Shown here one piece after another: positions 41,630 through 46,097 of a DNA stretch of 46,097 nucleotides. The translations under genes were made by a program, and so were the position numbers. Under the pieces are notes generated by a model. It saw only the letters and a program-made list of their open reading frames with translations, was not told the DNA's origin and ran no database searches. Source of the DNA: Acetatifactor sp. (GTDB lineage: Bacteria; Bacillota; Clostridia; Lachnospirales; Lachnospiraceae); contig JAFLRO010000013.1 in the NCBI GenBank assembly GCA_022511425.1, forward strand, positions 1 through 46,097, given 5' to 3'. Every line of letters begins with the position of its first letter. Position 1 is the stretch's first letter.

Positions 41630-42328
41630 CTATAATTCTGAATCAACTGAGTGGCATTCTCTTATAAGCATAAACGCTTCCGCCATCTCAAACCCTACAT
41701 TACTACCTCTCAATCTTCCAAGAGACCTAAGCGCTTCCCCGCTTCTTGGATGCGGATATGATGTACTCTCGCTTCGATAGCAAGCCATACCCTTAACTTT
41801 AGCCTCCAAGGTATTTGTAACATCAAAATATACATTGGGAGTAAACGGCTCACTGTATATATAATTCCATTCTGTACTGCTTGGAGTTTCAAAGGCATAT
41901 ATCCTTTTGACACTGTAATCTCCAATTGGGCGACATGCTGTAAGCACCGCCTCACACGTCCTTCTATGGTCTATATTAAGATCCCCATGATGATGTGTAA
42001 AAATGGTGTCGGGCTTGTATTTCTCAACATATTTAGAGACAACTTTAATAATATCCAGCAAGTCCACCTCATCCATCCTATTATCAGGAAAATCGTGAAA
42101 CTCAATACTTTTATAACCCACAACATTAGCTGCATTTTGAGCATCCTCACGAAGTTCTTTTAATTCATTCATGTCTGCTTCATCTCTTGTTTCAGCTCTT
42201 GATGTGATTCCCTCGGCCAAGATAACAGCGTGAATTTCTTTGCCGGAATCAGCAAGACGCCTAATTGTGCCACCCAATCCCAGTAATTCATCATCCGGAT
42301 GTGCTGCAACAACCAAAATTTTTTCCAT
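41630..42328 (-). CDS. PIG-L family N-acetyl-sugar deacetylase
   Basis: 232 aa. The zinc and catalytic motif AHPDDE is at residues 9-14 and the partner motif HHHGDLNIDHRRTCEAV is near 111-127; both are intact. PIG-L/LmbE enzymes remove acetyl groups from N-acetylglucosamine-type sugars or conjugates. It starts 6 bp after the formyltransferase gene, so the two are almost certainly co-expressed with the PseI fusion. A reasonable inference is deacetylation of an amino sugar that is then re-acylated (formylated). Confidence 0.9.
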   Translation of the reverse strand: MEKILVVAAHPDDELLGLGGTIRRLADSGKEIHAVILAEGITSRAETRDEADMNELKELREDAQNAANVVGYKSIEFHDFPDNRMDEVDLLDIIKVVSKYVEKYKPDTIFTHHHGDLNIDHRRTCEAVLTACRPIGDYSVKRIYAFETPSSTEWNYIYSEPFTPNVYFDVTNTLEAKVKGMACYRSESTSYPHPRSGEALRSLGRLRGSNVGFEMAEAFMLIRECHSVDSEL

Positions 42329-42334
42329 TCTTCT

Positions 42335-43018
42335 TTACCTCTTGATAATTGATGTCTCTGTGCGTACTGTATCACCAACAAGTTGTGCGTTTCTGAAATA
42401 TATCCTTAAATCTCCTACATCTTTGTAGGCAGTTGGATAACCCTCTCCATCAAGCATTCGTATATAGTCGTAGAGTTGTCTTTGTGACAATCCATCCGGT
42501 ATTTCACTATCATCAGGGGTTCTTCTCTTAAAAGCAACTATTTCCCCCTCCTGTTTTACTGGTACAGGCTCTTTGCCAATGAACCTGGGAATCATCTTCC
42601 CAAAGACAATGTCTGAAACCCTTGTCAAAATATCATCAGCATTTCCAGAACTAATATCCATTGGTTCCTTAAAATAAATTGCTCCCGTGTCCATTCCTTC
42701 CTCGACAGCTATTGCAGAAACCTTCGTCTGGTAAATACCTCGAACTATGAGATTCTGAAGCGGACTCCCACCACGTCCATAGGGCAAGTCCGTCATATGA
42801 AAAACAACACACCTATAATTCTCATAAATTTCAGGTGGTATAATCCATGACCAATGAGGAAAAAACACATATTTCGGTTTTGTTTCTTCCAGATAGCATT
42901 TTGTTAAATCCTCTTTTTCAGTTATCAAAAAAATTTCTTCATCCTGATATTTTGATTTTAATTTTTGTACATTATCAATATTCCATGATTTTGTTGTAGC
43001 AATCACATACTTTCCCAC
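42335..43018 (-). CDS. Formyltransferase-family protein
   Basis: 227 aa with the formyl-transferase N-terminal fold: KPKYVFFPHWSWIIPPEIYE, VVFHMTDLPYGRGGSPLQNL (motif HxSLLPxxRG...P in the family) and VEEGMDTGAIYF with the conserved Asp110. His74 is present, but the Asn of the usual N-x-H motif is Val72. A short C-terminal domain follows. Such proteins beside NeuB/PseI genes are thought to N-formylate amino sugars using 10-formyl-THF. It lies 5 bp after the PseI fusion gene. Confidence 0.85.
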   Translation of the reverse strand: MGKYVIATTKSWNIDNVQKLKSKYQDEEIFLITEKEDLTKCYLEETKPKYVFFPHWSWIIPPEIYENYRCVVFHMTDLPYGRGGSPLQNLIVRGIYQTKVSAIAVEEGMDTGAIYFKEPMDISSGNADDILTRVSDIVFGKMIPRFIGKEPVPVKQEGEIVAFKRRTPDDSEIPDGLSQRQLYDYIRMLDGEGYPTAYKDVGDLRIYFRNAQLVGDTVRTETSIIKR

Positions 43019-43023
43019 AACAC

Positions 43024-44520
43024 TTACTCCTTATAATCAAACTCAAACTGATAGAACACTTCTTCAAATCCACAATCCTCAAAGCACTTGCTTGATGCAC
43101 GATTTTCTTTTTTAACCTGACCTATCAATTTCTTGATAGTGGGGTATTCTTCATGAAATCTTGTTTTAGCAAGATTAATCATGATTTTCCCATATCCAAA
43201 TCCACGCTTTCCCGGGGCAATACTGTAATCAATTACTGCTCTATCATCTGATATGGAAAACCGTATCTGCCCTATAGGTTGGCCATTTTTCATGAAAATG
43301 TACTGCTTCTGTGATGGATCGTTTAAAAGTTTTGTAAACCATTTTTTATGGTCCTCAAATTTGATTTGTTCCGTATGGAAAGCATTTTTTCTAATTAAAG
43401 GATCGTTTGCCCATGTAAAAAGCAGATTAATATCATCTGGCTCAACACTTCTCAACTCATACGCATCATTTGATTCGTCGAAACTCGTATTACTTATATC
43501 TTCCCAGCGAATTGGCTCACCTCTTTTAATATCTTTCGTACTGCAAGTTCCAAGTATTTCTTTATAATACTTTGGCGGGAGCCCATTGCTTGGTCTTATG
43601 ACCCGAATATTACTTTCAGAAAATACACTTCCGGCAGCGATATCCTCTACTGCAAAAATACTTCTTCTAAAAACGGTAGAAGATTTTTCTTTCTCGGATA
43701 ATTCATATGTTGGACCCTGTGCTATTCTTTTGGCTGTCTTAATATCATTTACCATATTAGCAAATTCATCTATGGTCATACTAAATTCGCTATCTGCACT
43801 TATTATTCCATCTAATTTTATGTGCTTTTCTACAACACAAGCACCCAGCGTAACCCCAACGATAGCGCCTATACTTCCAAAACTATGATCAGAAAGACCC
43901 ACTAACGTTCCAAATCTGTTCCTCATATCTGCAATATTTCCAAGATGCATATCATCCCAGTTTGCCGGATATTCGCTGCAACATTTAAGTAAAACAATCT
44001 GATCATTCCCCAGTTTACGGCACGCATTTATCGCATCCTGTATCTCTTGAACGTCTCCCATTCCACATGAGATAATCATTGGTTTTCCTTTTGACGCTAC
44101 ATACTCAATTAAGGGAATATCCACCAATTCAAAACTTGCTATTTTATAGGCCTCTACATCGATAGACTCTAAAAAATCAACAGCGTGTCGATCAAAGGGC
44201 GTTGACAAGAAGTCAATGCCGCATCGTTCGCATTCTTCTTTGATTTCCTTTTGCCATTCATATGGAGTACATGCATCCTGATATAAGTCATACAGCTTGT
44301 AGCCATCCCACAACCCACCATTGATATGAAATGGCTCGTCATCGCAATCAATCGTCATTGAGTCAGCAGTATATGTCTGTATTTTCAAGCAGTCTGCTCC
44401 GGCATTTGACGCCTGCCTTACAATTTCTAACGCATTATCCAAACTTCCACCATGATTTGCACTCATTTCAGCAATCACGTAGACCTCATTTTTTTTAATT
44501 TTTTCAAATAGATGAAACAT
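43024..44520 (-). CDS. Pseudaminic acid synthase (PseI/NeuB family) fused to a PseH-like GNAT
   Basis: 498 aa from the ATG at 44520 (GGAG 9 bases upstream; an in-frame TTG is 5 codons earlier). Domain 1 (about 10-260) is the NeuB TIM barrel: VYVIAEMSANHGGSLDNALE, GADCLKIQTYTADSMTIDCD, SLPFDR-type loop as FLSTPFDRHAVDFLE, LLKCCSEYPA and VGLSDHSFG. The wording is closer to PseI than to sialic-acid NeuB. A SAF domain follows (~280-345: RSIFAVEDIAAGSVFSESNI). From ~350 comes a GNAT (YELRSVEPDDINLLFTWAND, IAPGKRGFGYGKIMINLAKT) like PseH, which acetylates the 4-amino sugar in pseudaminic acid synthesis. The other pathway genes (pseB, C, F, G) are absent from the window. Confidence 0.88.
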   Translation of the reverse strand: MFHLFEKIKKNEVYVIAEMSANHGGSLDNALEIVRQASNAGADCLKIQTYTADSMTIDCDDEPFHINGGLWDGYKLYDLYQDACTPYEWQKEIKEECERCGIDFLSTPFDRHAVDFLESIDVEAYKIASFELVDIPLIEYVASKGKPMIISCGMGDVQEIQDAINACRKLGNDQIVLLKCCSEYPANWDDMHLGNIADMRNRFGTLVGLSDHSFGSIGAIVGVTLGACVVEKHIKLDGIISADSEFSMTIDEFANMVNDIKTAKRIAQGPTYELSEKEKSSTVFRRSIFAVEDIAAGSVFSESNIRVIRPSNGLPPKYYKEILGTCSTKDIKRGEPIRWEDISNTSFDESNDAYELRSVEPDDINLLFTWANDPLIRKNAFHTEQIKFEDHKKWFTKLLNDPSQKQYIFMKNGQPIGQIRFSISDDRAVIDYSIAPGKRGFGYGKIMINLAKTRFHEEYPTIKKLIGQVKKENRASSKCFEDCGFEEVFYQFEFDYKE

Positions 44521-44547
44521 ACGCTTACACTCCAAAACTTCTATTTA

Positions 44548-44850
44548 TTACAGTCTATGGTTCATTTGCAAAATACTCTTTAACTCATCAGGGAACACTC
44601 CTGCATTTTCAACAGCCTCCTTTGTGGCGGGATTAAAATAAAAAACAAAAAGTAATGCCATAAAATTACTCCACGTCATTTTCCGTTTCCTTGTTTCCAG
44701 TGCTGAATATGTCTGACGGGATATCCCGGCGATCTCACTGATTTCATCCTGTGTCAAATCAATCCTCGCCCGAAGAATCGGCAATTCATATATGAATTTG
44801 TCTATCAATTTCTCTTTGTTAATCTGGTTCATCAGTCCATACTTACTCAA
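44548..44850 (-). CDS. XRE-family transcriptional regulator
   Basis: About 100 aa if it begins at the TTG at 44850, with GGAGG 12 bases upstream; the next ATG is at 44832. The open frame extends to 44949, but a promoter at 44941-44969 puts the transcript start near 44934, so the long version is excluded. The HTH is LPILRARIDLTQDEISEIAG and ISRQTYSALETRKRKMTWSN, followed by a helix-rich C-terminus. It is 27 bp upstream of the PseI fusion gene, making it the likely operon leader and autoregulator. Confidence 0.78.
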   Translation of the reverse strand: MSKYGLMNQINKEKLIDKFIYELPILRARIDLTQDEISEIAGISRQTYSALETRKRKMTWSNFMALLFVFYFNPATKEAVENAGVFPDELKSILQMNHRL

Positions 44851-44940
44851 AATCTGTCGAATCCTCCGTTTTCTTCGCAGAGTATGCAACTCCGCGGGGC
44901 AACATCTCTTATATCGAAATCTCTTATAACAACAATCAAA

Positions 44941-44993
44941 ATGATACATTGTGTCGCAATATATGTCAATATGTGAGCGAAAACTTATTGCGA
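44941..44993 (-). promoter_or_regulatory. Promoter and operator of the XRE-PseI operon
   Basis: On the minus strand: -35 TTGACA (44964-44969), 17-bp spacer, -10 TATCAT (44941-44946). Inverted arms TCGCAATA (44954-44961) and TATTGCGA (44986-44993) flank the -35 with centres 32 bp apart (three helical turns), a spacing that suits a looping or cooperative repressor such as the XRE protein. Confidence 0.65.
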
Positions 44994-45111
44994 TATTGTA
45001 CGAATAGCCAGCTCCATTAACTTATTATTGCTACAGTTTCTTATATTTTTCAGCGTAACACAACGTCCGTTTAAAAGCGCCCTTCTTATTCTCCGTAATT
45101 ATAAAAATGTA

Positions 45112-45140
45112 TTGCAACCGTACAGGGAAGGTACTATATT
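45112..45140 (+). promoter_or_regulatory. Promoter for the TIM-barrel glycoside-hydrolase-like gene
   Basis: -35 TTGCAA (45112-45117), 17-bp spacer, -10 TATATT (45135-45140), about 38 bases ahead of the ATG at 45178. Between the two divergent promoters (45000-45110) nothing else is recognised. Confidence 0.55.
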
Positions 45141-45177
45141 AAAAACATAACCAACTTGTGTGAAAGAGGAGGATATT

Positions 45178-46097
45178 ATGGGGCATTTCAATCATTTTAA
45201 AATGGCAATCTACTGCACCGCTCAGACACTTTCCCATCTGGATGAGGAACGCCTGGAAAAAGAATGGGCGTATCTGGAAAAATATGTGGGCGTTGATAAG
45301 GTCTATCTGGAGACCTACCGCGGAAACACCACGGTGGACAAGGAACATATGCAGGTTTTTGTGGATTTCTTCCGCAGGCGAGGCGTTGAGGTCGCCGGCG
45401 GCATTACCACGGTAACGCCCGACCTGTGTGAGGAAGACGCAAAAAGGCAACGGCTCTTTCACACTTTTTGTTATTCCAATCCGGGTATGAGGAATCGCTT
45501 GAAACAGATTGTAGAATATACCGCAGGCCTATTTGATGAATTCATACTGGACGACTTTTTCTTTACGGCCTGCCGCTGTGAGGACTGCATCCGCGAAAAG
45601 GGCGACCGCACTTGGGTAGAATTTCGCGCTGCAAAGATGGAGGAGGTCTCCAGAAATCTGATCCTGGAACCGGCCAGGAAAGTAAATCCAAATGTCAAGG
45701 TGACCATCAAATACCCCAACTGGAGAGAATCCTATCACGAGACCGGATACTATCCCGAAAGGCAGAGAGAACTCTTCGATTACATTTATACAGGTACCGA
45801 GACCAGGAATACGGCACACACTGACCAGCATCTGCCGCACTATCTCAGCTATTCACTGATGCGCTATATGGAAAATGCTGCGCCGGGCAGAAACGGTGGC
45901 GGCTGGTTCGACACATACTCCTGCTGGCCCATTGACTGTTATCTGGAGCAGGGATACCTCACCGCGCTTTCCCGCCCCAATGAGATCACGCTGTTCCAGT
46001 GGGGCGACCTGTTTGAGAATAAACTTGTGACCCCTCTGGGTATACAGCTTTCCAAAATTGACAGGATTCTGGACCGGGCAGGTCAGCCGGTTGGCGC
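45178..46097 (+). CDS. TIM-barrel glycoside-hydrolase-like protein, truncated by the window edge
   Basis: About 306 codons without a stop. The start ATG at 45178 has AGAGGAGG 5-6 bases upstream. It has no signal peptide. The order HFKMAIYCTAQTLSHLDEER, KVYLETYRG, EVAGGITTVTPD, FDEFILDDFFFTACRCEDCI, NPNVKVTIKYPNWRESYHET and WPIDCYLEQGYLTAL resembles putative glycosyl-hydrolase-like TIM barrels with a DD(F/Y)...C.C..C centre. Carbohydrate activity is inferred from this pattern only. It is divergent from the XRE-PseI operon. Confidence 0.75.
   Translation, partial: MGHFNHFKMAIYCTAQTLSHLDEERLEKEWAYLEKYVGVDKVYLETYRGNTTVDKEHMQVFVDFFRRRGVEVAGGITTVTPDLCEEDAKRQRLFHTFCYSNPGMRNRLKQIVEYTAGLFDEFILDDFFFTACRCEDCIREKGDRTWVEFRAAKMEEVSRNLILEPARKVNPNVKVTIKYPNWRESYHETGYYPERQRELFDYIYTGTETRNTAHTDQHLPHYLSYSLMRYMENAAPGRNGGGWFDTYSCWPIDCYLEQGYLTALSRPNEITLFQWGDLFENKLVTPLGIQLSKIDRILDRAGQPVG

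Noticed and set aside
44851..44949. N-terminal extension of the XRE regulator (open frame continues upstream to 44949)
   Set aside because: The -10 hexamer of the only good promoter (44941-44946) overlaps this stretch, so transcription starts downstream of the extended start codon, and no RBS precedes it.
45139..45840. Minus-strand open frames opposite the glycoside-hydrolase-like gene
   Set aside because: They are antisense shadows of the plus-strand gene, which has an AGAGGAGG site and a promoter and stays open to the window edge.

Overview
The window looks like chromosome of a gut-type Firmicute of the class Clostridia, most likely Lachnospiraceae. The evidence is strong AGGAGG-type ribosome binding sites, FabK as the only enoyl-ACP reductase, an AccD-AccA fusion, small families common in that group (CD3324, YcxB, SdpI, DUF2812, DUF2264), lipoproteins with LxGC lipoboxes, and AT-rich intergenic DNA with near-consensus sigma-A promoters. 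This placement is an inference; no rRNA or tRNA gene is present to confirm it.

Layout. 1-9.8 kb (mostly minus strand): the end of an AraC regulator, two CE1-like esterases (one a lipoprotein), a large solute-binding lipoprotein without permeases, a PadR/DUF2812/small-protein operon with a clear self-operator, an rRNA-methyltransferase-like protein, an acyltransferase-3 membrane protein, and an orphan OmpR-type regulator whose phosphoacceptor Asp is replaced by Ser. 9.8-11.5 kb: an ECF sigma factor with its putative membrane anti-sigma factor, preceded by a GAAAC-N16-CGTC autoregulatory promoter.

11.8-21.9 kb: one long minus-strand type II fatty-acid operon, acpP-fabK-fabD-fabG-fabF-fabZ-accDA-fabH, followed by a FabT-like MarR regulator and cardiolipin synthase, ending in a large terminator. 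The acpP promoter carries four boxes of the form TTTGA-N3-TCAAA, the arms of the streptococcal FabT operator, three of them exactly 16 bp apart. accB and accC are absent. A 184-bp MITE-like element with 25-bp terminal inverted repeats sits between fabG and fabF, and its left end recurs at 6.7 kb.

22-34.8 kb: a degenerate GGDEF/EAL protein, free methionine-R-sulfoxide reductase, a zinc-ribbon/LRR membrane protein, a DUF2264 protein, a coiled-coil protein, an SdpR-SdpI-like operon with a 27-bp operator on its start site, a DUF2441-like protein, an XRE-membrane regulator, an MFS transporter broken by two single-base homopolymer contractions, and a YcxB-like gene split by an in-frame stop. 35-45 kb (all minus strand): a chemotaxis receptor, then an array of small accessory enzymes (two P-loop kinases, three GNATs, an MTA/SAH nucleosidase-like protein, a CD3324 protein), then an XRE-controlled operon with a PseI-GNAT fusion, a formyltransferase-like protein and a PIG-L deacetylase, probably for a modified nonulosonic acid. 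A truncated TIM-barrel glycoside-hydrolase-like gene runs off the right edge.

The strongest leads are the FabT-like operator array with its regulator in the same operon, the XRE-PseI/GNAT-formyltransferase-deacetylase operon, the MITE inside the fab operon, the receiver-dead response regulator, and an attenuator-like fold near 38.6 kb with no gene behind it.
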